A DNA stretch of 64,000 nt from Acanthornis magna (lineage: Eukaryota; Chordata; Aves; Passeriformes; Acanthizidae), in the NCBI GenBank assembly GCA_036785705.1, contig JAWUZG010000135.1, forward strand, positions 310,001 through 374,000, in the 5' to 3' direction. Below, one piece after another: positions 1 to 10,240 of this stretch (position 1 is its first letter; each line of letters opens with the position of its first letter). The position numbers and the translations under genes were made by a program. Under the pieces are notes generated by a model. That model saw nothing but the letters and a program-made list of their open reading frames with translations. It searched no databases and was not told where the DNA came from.

Positions 1-2
1 CG

Positions 3-1128
3 CTTGCAGAGGAGTCAAAGCAGGCAAAATCTTTTTCGGACGAGTCAGCCGAGGAGGCCAGGAGTGCTGCGGGGAGAGTGGGGTCTGAGGAAGCCTGGGC
101 CAGACCACCGCCCTATGCGCCTCAGCATGATGCCGAGAACAAAGAAAGTGGGCGGGATGAAGATGCGCCCGGCGGGAACAGGGAGGCAGCGATTAACCTA
201 ACATGCATGTGTAAAGGAGTGGAGGAGGAAAGTGATAAGGAATGCGATAAGGATGGTGGGAGTGACCGAAAGAGAGAGAGGAGCGTGCGCGAGGGGCGGA
301 GAGTTGACCAGAGCGCCTATTTTAAACAATGCCCCTATAAGGCAAACACCTCGCCGAGTAGAAGGCGGGGCGAGGCAAGAGGGAGGGAACGGCCCGCCCG
401 CAAGGGAAGTGGGCGGGGCCGGAGCCCTACCAAAAGGCGCTGGAACCCGGAAGTGGCTGGTCAGTCGACTTCTGGCTCCGAATCAGACACAAGCTGGAGC
501 GAGTGGCTCGCAACTGATTCGGACTTAGAGTGGGAGGATACGGGAGCAAACAGAATTAAAAGCCAGAATAAGGAGAGGCCGTTAGAGAGTCAAATCCCTC
601 TTACGGATTGGAGGAAAATAAAGATTGCGTGTGCCGACTGGGCCCCGTCGGCCGCACTGGCGTTCCCGGTCCGAGTGACAGAAGGGGGACAGAGGGTCCA
701 TTCACCAGTTAACCCTAAGGATGTACAAGCGATTGTTAAAGCAATTGCAGACAAAGGGCTCAATTCTGCTATGGTCTCCACCCTTATAGACGGTATCTTT
801 GGGGGGGATGACATGCTTCCGTTCGATATAAAACAAACTTGTAGATTAATCTTGGATGGAGCAGGGATGATTGTTTTTAAGCAAGAATGAGAAGACAATT
901 GTACAAGACAACTAGCCCAAGTAACTGGGGCGGACCACCCACTGCATGGCTCCAGCCTGCAGCGGTTAATGGGTACAGACCCCACAATGATCACTCCCCA
1001 GGCTCAAGCCCAGGGCCTGCGAGCTCATAAAGTTATAGCAACTACCTGTGCTGCCAGAGAAGCTATTCGCACAGCTTCTAGAATAATTGCTAAACCGTCA
1101 CCATGGTCCACAATAAAACTAATGAAAA
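3..1128 (+). pseudogene. gag: gag fragment (MA-CA spacer and capsid N-terminal domain), interrupted and 3'-truncated
   Basis: The frame is open at the window edge, so the start and most of matrix are missing. A PPPY motif at 105-116 is a typical late-budding motif that recruits NEDD4-family ubiquitin ligases; in class II viruses it lies between matrix and capsid. A basic, arginine-rich stretch (about 270-470) and an acidic Ser/Glu/Asp/Trp stretch (about 465-540) follow. From about 660 the product resembles a retroviral capsid N-terminal domain: a proline-containing amino end, then alternating helical segments. TGA at 888-890 interrupts the frame, but capsid-like sequence continues in the same frame to about 1110. 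No major homology region, capsid C-terminal domain or zinc knuckle is present; the sequence passes directly into the env leader region. The 3' limit is approximate. It cannot encode a normal Gag because of both the stop and the deletion. Gag identity is fairly sure from content and position; the exact genus is inference. Confidence 0.8.
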
Positions 1129-1187
1129 CTGTGAGTTTTTGTTCACAAGACCAGTTCATCGGACACCCCCGTAACCCATACGCCCCG
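1100..1187 (+). other. Deletion junction between gag and env
   Basis: Capsid-like coding sequence stops within this interval and the region just before the env start begins. The breakpoint cannot be placed to the base without an intact relative. Reading frame 3 stays open through the join. The bases GTGAGT at 1129-1134 match a vertebrate splice-donor core, but nothing shows that they are used. Everything normally lying between capsid helix 6-7 and env, several kilobases, is absent. Confidence 0.7.
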
Positions 1188-3050
1188 ATGGTAAGCAGAG
1201 ACGACAAGCCGCCAAACATCCCGTCCACGCCTGAGAGCTCCGCATCGACAGAACCTGACCGACAGCGGAAAAGCCACCGAGAAAAAAGACCACGATGCCT
1301 TTGCGTGCTTTTAGTGTTCGGGTTTGTTACTATGGAGCAAGTAGAATCACATAGTCATTACCACCAGCCATTCAAATGGTCCCTCCTTCGATTTGGGGAC
1401 CAAAAGGTTATTGCAACCCAAATAACATCAGGTGCGCCGAGTTTTAATGCCTCCCTATGTCAGCTTGTCCCAAGACAGCGTTGTTGGGAGTTTCTGGGCT
1501 TTTATATGTGTCCCAGCTCTAATCCTGAGAAAGGGTATTACAACTACCCTAATCAATATTATTGCAGCCACTAGGGCTGTGAGACCACAGCCCCTGATTG
1601 GATACCTGGTGCCGGCAGGGACAGATATTTAAAAGTCCAGTGGGGCCCACGCGGCTGCACATCACCACAAGGATGGCGGGGACGCGGAAATTGCCAATAC
1701 CTCTATTTAAATGTTACTGAGCCCCACGAACACAGTTGGTTACTTGGAAAGATTTGGGGAATAAGGTACACGGAACCAGGGACAGACAAAGGTGGCTTAA
1801 TCCTCATAAAAAAGGAGGTTGTCCCAAATGATCCACCGCCAGTAACTCCCAGCCAACCATTTGTTAATAAAGTAGTCCGAACTACTCCTGGTCATGACTA
1901 CGCAACCACAGAGACCAACAACCAGAAAACTTCGACAAGTACCTATCCCACTACGCCCGCAGTAACACGCACCACCAATGCCCCTTATCGAAATTCATTT
2001 TGGAAAATGATGCAAGCCAGCTATCAGATATTGAACAAAACTAATCCAAATCTTACGGAGCATTGCTGGTTGTGCTACGGAATAACTCCCCCGTTTTATG
2101 AGGCAGTGGGAGTAAGTGACACACCTATACAAGCAAATGACACAAACCCGGCCCAGTGCAACTGGGACACAGAAAAGCGAGGCATCACCTTGACACAGGT
2201 GATGGACAGTGGCGTGTGCATAGGCAAAGTCCCAGAGCATAAGAAACATCTGTGTACTAACAAGTCACAATACAAACCCTCCGCAAAGTGGTTAGTACCG
2301 GCCGAAAATGCCAAGTGGGTTTGTTCTACTATTGGAGTTACACCTTGTTTGTCGTTAGAAATATTTAGTGAGTCCTCAGAATATTGTGTTCAGGTATCCA
2401 TCATTCCTAAAATATTTTACCATCCTGAAGACTTTGTTTATGACGCACAGGTTACCCGAGAACATCATCTGTCGAAACGAGAACCTTTTACAGCATTGAC
2501 TATAGCCACCCTGATGCTTCTAGGAGGCGTGGGAGTCAGTACAGGCGTAGCATCCCTGGTGCAACAGAGTAAAGAATTTAGTGCCTTGAGAGTGGCAGTA
2601 GATGAAGACCTGGCTAGAATTGAGCAGTCAATAACTGCACTGGAACAGTCCATTAGATCATTATCTGAAGTGGTGCTACAAAACCAAAGAGCTTTAGACC
2701 TGGTGTTCTCACAGCAAGGGGGTATGTGCGTTGCACTTAATGAAGAGTGTTGTGTATATGCAGACCACACAGGCGTAGCAAGGATGACAATGGCCAAATT
2801 GCGAGAGGGATTGGAAAAGCGAAAAAGGGAACGAGAGGCACAGCCAAATTGGTTCGAATCCTGGTTCAACCATTCACCATGGCTAACCACCCTGATATCT
2901 ACTTTGATAGGGCCGATCGCAATGATCATACTGGCTTTGGTCTTCGGACCGTGCATATTAAACAGGCTCGTGTCATTTGTCAAGAGCCGGCTGGACAAAG
3001 TTAACATTCTGTTCGTAGAAAACAACTGTGCTAAGAATGTACCTTTGTAG
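1188..3050 (+). pseudogene. env: env, gamma-type envelope glycoprotein precursor with one in-frame stop
   Basis: The chosen start is ATG 1188, ahead of a charged leader and a hydrophobic signal-like core at 1296-1334. The frame runs 621 codons to TAG 3048-3050, a usual length for gamma-type Env, and is broken once, by TAG at 1572-1574 in the surface subunit. The surface subunit has several N-glycosylation sequons (for example 1710-1718), a Thr/Pro-rich hinge (about 1878-1985) and CWLC at 2064-2075, the CXXC used for disulfide isomerisation. A dibasic Ser-Lys-Arg at 2472-2480 marks the probable cleavage point; it lacks the usual upstream arginine of a furin site. The transmembrane subunit (2481-3047) shows a hydrophobic fusion-peptide region (about 2487-2558), a heptad coiled coil (about 2571-2715), an immunosuppressive-type segment (about 2676-2726), CX6CC at 2727-2753, a membrane anchor (about 2886-2957) and a tail of roughly 30 residues. 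Downstream of the TAG an uninterrupted frame of 347 codons starts at ATG 2007. Family identity is secure; function in the host is unknown. Confidence 0.92.
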
Positions 3051-3222
3051 TGTTATCCCTAGTTATCCCCAATTCCTTATGCAGTATTATCCCCAGTCAT
3101 CCCTAGTTACCCCAAGCTATATCCCATCCCCTTACCCCCCTAGTTACCACTTATTCAAAGTGCCTTCTGTTCTACCTCCTTAATACCTTTTTATACGTTT
3201 GTTAGTCCTCTTAGATTAGCAT
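3051..3222 (+). other. Retroviral 3' untranslated stretch with C-rich degenerate repeats
   Basis: Between the env stop and the polypurine tract is a pyrimidine-rich, non-coding segment. About five imperfect copies of an AGTTAYCCC-like word lie between 3055 and 3148. The complementary strand therefore carries repeated runs of three to six G. No further gene is visible here. Its role, if any, is unknown. Confidence 0.75.
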
Positions 3223-3236
3223 GGGGAGGGGGGAAA
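3223..3236 (+). promoter_or_regulatory. Polypurine tract (plus-strand primer)
   Basis: An uninterrupted run of 14 purines (G4 A G6 A3) directly abuts the TG that opens the LTR. In retroviruses such a tract resists RNase H and primes plus-strand DNA synthesis. Its exact placement next to the LTR fixes the left edge of U3. Confidence 0.9.
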
Positions 3237-3363
3237 TGTGGGTAGGTAGGGTCTGGCGGTCAGAAGATATCGTGCTGTACGGAAAGATAGGACCCCTCCC
3301 CAGATAGCCAATAGTGTTTAGTTTATGATGTAAGCAGACGGATGTGACGTTGTAAACCAAAGT

Positions 3364-3370
3364 TATATAA
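3364..3370 (+). promoter_or_regulatory. LTR TATA box
   Basis: TATATAA lies in the middle of the LTR, about 56 bases after the CCAAT box, which is a normal spacing for a retroviral U3 promoter. Transcription would be expected to start about 25-35 bases downstream, near 3395. Whether this LTR is active cannot be told from sequence. Confidence 0.7.
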
Positions 3371-3386
3371 TGCGGTGCTAATCACC

Positions 3387-3392
3387 AATAAA
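3387..3392 (+). terminator. LTR polyadenylation signal AATAAA
   Basis: A canonical AATAAA is followed by CA dinucleotides and then by GT-rich sequence at 3412-3430. It lies only about 17 bases after the TATA box, so it falls at or before the expected start site, making R very short or placing the signal at the end of U3. Such an arrangement lets the signal work mainly in the 3' LTR. Confidence 0.75.
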
Positions 3393-3501
3393 CGCCATTT
3401 GCCATCCACCACAGTGGTGTCTGTGAGCTGATGGCCCGAGCGGCCAGGGGGTGCCGCCGTGCCGTTTCCGAACCAGGTCACCACGCCTAAGAAAGGCAAC
3501 A

Positions 3502-6500
3502 TGAATGTTTTTTACAGGGCGCTCATCTCTGCTCCTTGACTCTTGTCTTTTCCAGTCAGTTTTTCTCTCTCATTCAGCAGCAGCCTCCCTAACACTGCCA
3601 CACTGGTTTAGTCACACCAGCCACTTCATGACCTCTTGCTGCAGCCTTCAGTAACACAAGACTTCATTCTGCAGCTTCATGAGCTGGATCATTGTGTTGT
3701 TACTCAGACATGCTCACCTGGGACATGGAGAGGCACTGAAGCTTTGCACAGTGCCTGGAACAGAATTTTGCTAAAACTCACAGCAACCTTCATTCTCCAA
3801 AGTATGCGTAAGACTAAGACACAGCAACAATGCCCCAACACAACTAGCTGCTCTGATTTTTCTGGGGATTAAGGACCACCTGTAAGAAAAGGAGGGAAGG
3901 TTTATTTGCCATTGACCCCAAAGAGTCATTTTTCTTTGGACTCATTCTTCAGAGTATGTGGAAAAGGCACAGCACTCTGCACTCACCCTGCAACTGAAGG
4001 AAGAGGTTCTTGCATCTCTAACACTAAAGCAAGGGTCCTCTTTTTGGATACAATCAAGAATTAGTTTTTCAGTTGCAGAAATGCTAAATATGCATAAATA
4101 CATTTTAAAACTGGGCAGAAACATCCATTCCAAATTCTCAGCTTTGACATTCCTCACATACTAAGACTCACTTTCCAACGTGCAGAATAACACACATTTC
4201 TGTGGTATTTTACCAGTACTAAGCACTATTACAGGCAAATAGGAACTGATCTATATACCAAAATACACTGCTGAGGATCTGTCATCCCTACTCTATGTAT
4301 TTCAGATTTTTCTGTTTCTCTGTTCAAACTTCAGACTAGCTCTGCTTTGATGCCTTGTCCTGAAGCTCACACGTACCTGGTGTGCATTCAAGACTCCCTG
4401 AGCACATCCTCTAGTTTAGTCTCATTAAAAAAAAACCATCAACTTCACATTCTTCGTGTACTGCTGTTCAACCAAGACCAATCAAAGGGGACCAACTAGG
4501 AAATTCACTTCAGAGGAGCATCCCTGATCTGAATTAAAACATGAATATAGATGCAGTTGTTGAGACACTCATTTTTTGTGATCCATTCAGTTTTGACAAA
4601 TGACCATGTCTCAGTGATAACTACATGGAAGCTCATCATAGGAATAGGATTTGAATTTTTGTTGTAGTTACATTAGACAATGACTAAACCCGCAAGGACT
4701 TTAAGCATATATACTCTGAATTGTTTCCTTCCAAAAAGAGCTAAATTATTTTCAGACTGTGTTTTATCACAGCTTAATATCTCAGCAGGCACAGCTCCAC
4801 TGAAACTGCCTTGTTTGCCTCTACAAGATCCTGTGATTTTTACTGTCAAAAAAATATGCCAGATTTCCCTATTAGTCACTCACTGAATTACAGGGCATGG
4901 GATCCCAGGCATGGCCAGCATACCAGGGGCATCAGCATCCCTGCTCACAACCAGATTGTGCTGCTTAGCTGAAGGATGAGATCCTGCTCTTGCCCACATT
5001 CAGAATGGTCTGGATGTAGAGGAGAGGACCCACACAGTAGCAGTGCCAGGGCCCAGGTAACCCCCTTGCTCTAAGTGGGGCATAAACATCACTTAAGCTG
5101 CCTCTAGTTTGTAGCTTTTCAGCTTCAAAGTCAAGTTAATAAAATGGCTGTTGTTGTGAAAGCATTACATAGAAAATAATAAAAGCTCAGAAAAAAATTG
5201 TAACAGGGAACAGAAATTCCTCCATAAGCCACGACTATGAATTTGTCCCAACAAACCATTCTGATCATCACAATTTAGCAGCACCTGATTGCTCAGGGAC
5301 ATTATCTTGGCAGTGTCAGCCCAGACTGTAGGCGAGCACCCAACATCTTCAAAGCCCCCGCAGAAGTTAGTGTTAATTTGCAACACTGTGGAAAGGGCCT
5401 GCAGACAGGAAAAGGGATGAAAAGTACAAAAAGAGGGACATCCTCTCGTAAATCCAGATGTGGTCCCTCAGATCTTCCTCCTGAGGCACAGTGACAAAGC
5501 AAAGCAGTGAAATTGCCTCTTGTGCTGTTCTATAAATGCTCCTTCACCCTGGAAACTGGGAAATTTAAACAATATCAGATTGAGACCCTTCCACTCTCAG
5601 GAAACCAATCAACAAATTTATTGCTTGATGCAAGTTTTAATGTTTAGAAAAGTTAAAAAGAGGGTTTGTTTTAAAGGATGTTAAAGAAATAGTAGGAAAC
5701 AACCAAAACAGCATCAGTTACCTGTTACATTTCAACAACTACTGAACCATAAAATCTTCCATCAATCCCTTCAACTTTTTTGGCAAGTCAAACACTCAGG
5801 TAGTTATCCTCTGACACAAAACAAAGATTTTACAGTTTTGGATGGAAGAAATTAGTGCCATGTCTTTTTGCTATATAAAATATCCCTTTTGCTATCATTC
5901 CTTTTCCAAAGCTTTTAGAAAGCCTAGTGAAAGTGGGAGCATACCTTTCACATTATCAAGACAGCACCTAAATTTTCATCTTCCATATTCCAATAAGGCA
6001 GCTAGCATAAAACATTTAGAAGCACCATAAGATGGAAATGTAGCAGGGTAACTCATTGAGAACTGAAAGTCTCAGATGCATCTCTCAGTCATGCACAGTT
6101 CTTATTCTTTCCTTCACTGAGAGAAACACAGTAATGAAAGAGTTATAAAATGGTGAATATGGCAGGTGCAGGTTAAGATGGAGTCAAACAGAGATGAACT
6201 GATATTTTATTATTATTTTAATAAATACATAATCTAACTGCTTTACTTAGATGCATTGGTTCCAGTGTAATTATCTCTATTGCTTATGATTTTGGTGCTA
6301 TATGAGAGTAAATCCCTACCATCTAAAGCCAATAGGAGAGCTAATCTTGACTGCCTATAAAAGGGAAGTATTGTACAATTGCTGAGACAAAGGGAAGAGT
6401 ACCACCATTTCAGCTGATGATTGCTGTATTACAAATCTTTTTGCAATGCTGATGACTCTTAGGAAAATGTAAAGCCTATTTTCTGACCAGAATTTTGTGT

Positions 6501-8810
6501 TGCTTCAAAATTAAGAGTACAAGAGCAAAAGAGGTACCAAAGGAAAAACAACAAAGAAACAGTGCCTGAAATTTTATGGTGAAACTAAATGATCACGGCT
6601 GCAGCTTGCTGCCAGTGGAAATGAGAACAGACTTCCCTTTCCAATACTGTCAGAAAGCCCATCTGGGGAAGATGCCCAACAGTGCCCAAACCAAACCACA
6701 GTCAACAGATTACCAGAAGATGATCTTTCTGTTAAGGCTGTTTTTAATAAACAGGCTCATCCAGAACAGGAGGTGAAAACCCCCATCTTTAGAGCACAAA
6801 TCTTCATCAGTTTCTTTGAAGAAATAGCTTATTTTCAAGTGCTTCAGCATAGCAAATCCCAGGTAAAAGCAAATAAGAAAAATGACCTCTAGAAGTATTG
6901 TCATAAATCTCATAGGTGTACTCACTAGTCACTTTTCTAGAAAGTTTCATGCATGTAAAGCATTGCCTTTGAGACCATTTGCCACAATAAAACACAGCTG
7001 AAGATGCAAGAAATTTCTCACATATGAGAAAATTTTAATTTTCATTAATTTTATCTCAGTCTAAATAACCAGTCTCTGGAAAAATTGCACAAAAAATTAT
7101 TTGACACTTCAAGAATAAGGGATATTATTTTAAAGAGATGCCTCATATTTTTTCAGAGTGTCTTGTGATAACATTTCAGTTCTCACTTTAACCAAAAGAC
7201 TTACTGTTTTTGCAGTATGAGAAGCATATATGATATACTCCATTTCTGGAGTGAAAGGTGAAGTATTTCTGGATATTTCTGGATAAAAGGTGAAAGATAT
7301 GCAAGACATACATACAATCTTAGGAGAACATATTGAAAGTTATGTAAAAAGTACATTAAAAGACTCCACAAGAGAAATAGTGAATTAGCAGGACGACTAG
7401 GGAGATTTTTGTTACCTCTGCTGTTCAGAGGTAACTTTTTCTGCAAAAAAACTGCTAGTGGCTTGAACTGGGATAGCCAAATCCTAGTCAGCAGATCCTT
7501 TTAGATTTTCTTAACTCCAGGCCCAACATGTGGCTCTAGAGTAGGAAATCACCTCTTGAAATCCTTTCCTAAAGGGGAACCATGAGCTGAGTCTGCCAGG
7601 AAGAACTGTAAGACTCCCCTCCTCACTTCTGAGAGACAGGACAAATGAAAAGCATCCATTCTTCCTTCCTATTTGTCTAAACCAGCCCTGTAACCCACCT
7701 TCAAAAAATTAAATTTTTGGAAAAACAACAATGTAACCAACTTAGCAGGCAGGAGATAGAACACTGATGCAAGGTGATAATGGTGTCTCAAAGGGCAGAA
7801 GAAATTCAGAGTTGGCCTCTGCAAAGAAGATGCAACTCCATATGCAGACGTGGGTCTAGACAGTTTTAGTGGACATATTTTATTGCTCTGTCAGCCTGTG
7901 TTTAAATGTGACTTCACATCTACCTCACTTTTGCACGTGCATACAAAAATATGCATTTTTTAAAAAAAATCTCAGAGAAAAAAGTGTTAGCTGATGTAGA
8001 GCAATAATCCTGTGGCAGAACAGTTTACAAAAGATGACAGAAAGCAGGCAGCACAAGTAAACCTCTGGAGAAGATGCCATGGGAAAATGAGAAAAGCTTA
8101 GTCAAAGAAGATCAGATAATTAGGGCACTGTTATAAAAAACACAAATGAATTACTAAAATTTAAAACAAACATAGACTAGGTCATAAACTTACTGGTGTC
8201 ATTAATGCACGGCGAAGTTGAAAGAAAAATCCTCCGTGACTAAGGATGAGCGAGTTGTGTGATCAGTTAAAGAGAACAATATGAATTCAAAATAAAAATG
8301 TCCCCAAGAAAAAAAAAATCCACCTGTGAAGAGAAGAAAGGAAAAAATCTTATTAAAAAAACAAAACAAACCAAACAAAAAACCCCCCATCAAGTAAGAA
8401 TTCTATGGAGTTGAGTGACAACAAAATAAAAAACTTCTACAAAGTTAAAACTACAGGGAGGAAAACACAGTCACTTTCTAAGAGGATCAAGTGCTCAAAC
8501 AGCATCAGTGTCAAGTGCAGAGAGCCTATCAGTCTTACCACAAGAAAAAATGTGCCATGTACACTTATTAATTCCCAACACTGCAGTGCAAAGCTGTAAC
8601 ACCTTTCACAGTATATTAACAGTATAACAACTGCTTCTGGAGAGGCTGGGAAGTTAAAAAGCTAAAAATGAACATTTGAATTTTAAAGTTTGCTTGGGCA
8701 GCAACTGAGTACCATACTAAGACTTTAAAATAATGAGAGCAGTGATGTACACCAGAAAAACTGGATTTATTTTATAACACCTGTGCACCCACAGAGGATG
8801 GCAAGCCTTG
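3502..8810. other. Non-coding host DNA, no gene seen
   Basis: AT-rich DNA right of the provirus. All open frames are below 90 codons, overlap on both strands and resemble no family I know. Small items include an exact tandem 10-bp duplication at 7264-7283 and an A-rich low-complexity stretch with CAAA-like words at about 8300-8392. Nothing else stands out. Confidence 0.7.
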
Positions 8811-8935
8811 TCAGAGCCCTGAGAGTGGCTGAGGATATCTTTTCACACTATTGCTACTATTAGGGTCTCTTCACTACTATTGGCTTGGACTACATGGTCT
8901 CCAGAGGTCCCTTGCAACTATTCTGTGATTATTTC
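8811..8935 (+). repeat. CR1 LINE 3'-end relic
   Basis: The segment 8880-8932 keeps the hallmark order of a CR1 tail: a GGACTA...ATGGTCTCCAGAGGTCC word, then CCTTGCAAC, then an ATTCTGTGATT end. The part before about 8860 is diverged, so the left limit is a guess. CR1 copies in birds are usually 5'-truncated, and this one keeps only the 3' region. Confidence 0.75.
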
Positions 8936-10179
8936 CCCAGCTGAAGGGGAAGGGAACTGACACAGGCATATTTTAGGAAGCAAGATCTAAGATCTGTTCA
9001 TTATACTGCATAAATAAGAACTCAGTGTTAATAGTATTTTCATCAAGCCAAAGACTGGATAAGCATTAGAGCCTTAGTTATCCTGTAGCAGAAAAAGTTA
9101 TAGGGACACTAAAGTTTACACACTGCATTTGTGTGTGAGATTTTAATTTAGTTAAAACAACTTCCAAGATTACTATAACTGAAAGGAGTTGAGAATAAAA
9201 AATAAACCTTCATTTTTTTACTGTGTTTAAAGTAAATATTGTTTGCTCAACTTCCTTGAAATATTGCCAAGAGCATTTGTATTTATTTCTTCCTCTAACA
9301 GATGAATAACACTTCAAGGAGAAAAATATAAACCCAATGACATCTTCAAACATTCTGATTAGCATCTGAAACAAATGCTATTGTATGATTAACCCCCTAC
9401 TTTGTCTATTCCCTTTAAAGAACAAAACAGGAGTTTAATTTTAGTTTTTCTAATTACAAAATATACTTACCATAAATTGTTGACTATCCAGTTCTAAGTG
9501 CTACTTACCTGTAAAACAAATCAAACAAACAAAGAGTTACTTAGCACAATAAACTACACAGGAGTGTGGATATAATTTAAGTGGCTTGATGATCATTCCT
9601 TTTTAGATTACCAGAGTTAAATGAAAAAATAGAGTGAACCCAAGGATTCAGGAAAAAAAATAAGAACTCCAGCTGGAATACTGATAAGCAACTGGAAAGC
9701 TCAGTCTCAGCAAAAGCACTTTATGACTTGAACTGCACTGCCCCCAAGGTGAAGGGAAAATGGCCAAAACTAAAACTTGCTTGTTCTGACTCTCAGAATC
9801 GCTTCTGTCCCACCTAAGATGAGCATCTGTAACACGGGATACAAGCTCTTTATGAGGTACAGTCTCCAGCATATTCCCTTTCAGACTAAACTTCATAGGA
9901 ACCACAAACCAATATTGCTTATATTACAAAGAATTTCACAACTTAAATGAGTTAACTAGCAAACTCCACTAAGGCCTTTACATGCTCACTGAGAGTTGGG
10001 TAAGGGTAGGGCCATTACTGCATTTGACATTGCTGTGTCTTGGCTTCATTTTTCTTCTAAAAAACTTTCCTTCTTAAAAGAATAAAATTAAACGATAAGC
10101 ATCTGTTACTCTCTCTCTATCAAAGGTGACAATTGCAAGGTTGCAAGTACTTAATAGTGGTATCTTTAATAATCAAACA
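8936..10179. other. Non-coding DNA, no gene seen
   Basis: AT-rich sequence without a recognisable frame or repeat. A perfect consensus splice-donor word on the minus strand (reverse complement of 9503-9511) has no plausible exon attached and is probably chance. Confidence 0.6.
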
Positions 10180-10240
10180 GTGATAGAAATATTGGTTGGA
10201 AGGAGCCTCTAGATGTCATCCAGTCCAACTTCCTTTATTG
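10180..10240 (-). repeat. Short CR1 LINE 3'-end relic
   Basis: On the + strand it reads TTGGTTGGAAGGAGCCTCTA followed by a CATCCAGTCCAACTTCC-like word. That is the reverse complement of a CR1 tail. The terminal short repeats are decayed, and the match fades past about 10240. Confidence 0.7.

Larger units (their letters stand above)
1..3501 (+). mobile_element. Internally deleted class II endogenous retrovirus, 3' part
   Basis: The window opens inside a provirus read on the + strand; its 5' LTR and primer-binding site lie outside. In order it holds a gag fragment, a large deletion that removed the rest of capsid, nucleocapsid, protease and polymerase, an almost complete env, a C-rich untranslated stretch, a polypurine tract and a 3' LTR. 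The class II (beta/alpha-like) assignment rests on a PPPY motif placed before capsid and on the look of the capsid N-terminal domain. The env belongs to the gamma-type group with CXXC and CX6CC motifs, a pairing known in type-D-like and many avian beta-like retroviruses. CpG dinucleotides are frequent, as at 270-440, unlike the surrounding DNA, and only two stops interrupt about 3 kb of frame. Both suggest a fairly recent insertion. The outer edge at 3501 is set by an ACA matching the TGT at the LTR start; the target duplication cannot be checked without the left side. Confidence 0.9.
3237..3501 (+). repeat. 3' LTR of the provirus (about 265 bp)
   Basis: It starts TGTGGG right after the polypurine tract and is taken to end at ACA 3499-3501, giving short TGT...ACA inverted termini. 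Inside are a CCAAT box (3308-3312), a TGATGTAA word of the C/EBP-ATF type (3326-3333), a TGACGT half-site (3345-3350), a TATA box (3364-3370), AATAAA (3387-3392), and a GT-rich stretch (about 3412-3430) that fits a downstream polyadenylation element. The short length is like compact alpharetroviral LTRs and shorter than most betaretroviral ones. The right edge is less certain than the left because the target duplication cannot be compared. Confidence 0.8.

Noticed and set aside
2465..3025. 186-codon minus-strand frame opposite env
   Set aside because: A shadow of the env frame; no independent signal.
3051..3064. Reverse complement contains TAGGGATAACA, resembling part of a homing-endonuclease site
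   Set aside because: Only 11 of 18 bases agree, and the word is one unit of the local C-rich repeat; coincidence.
9503..9511. Perfect consensus splice donor on the minus strand
   Set aside because: No exon-like sequence or paired acceptor nearby; such words occur by chance in 60 kb.
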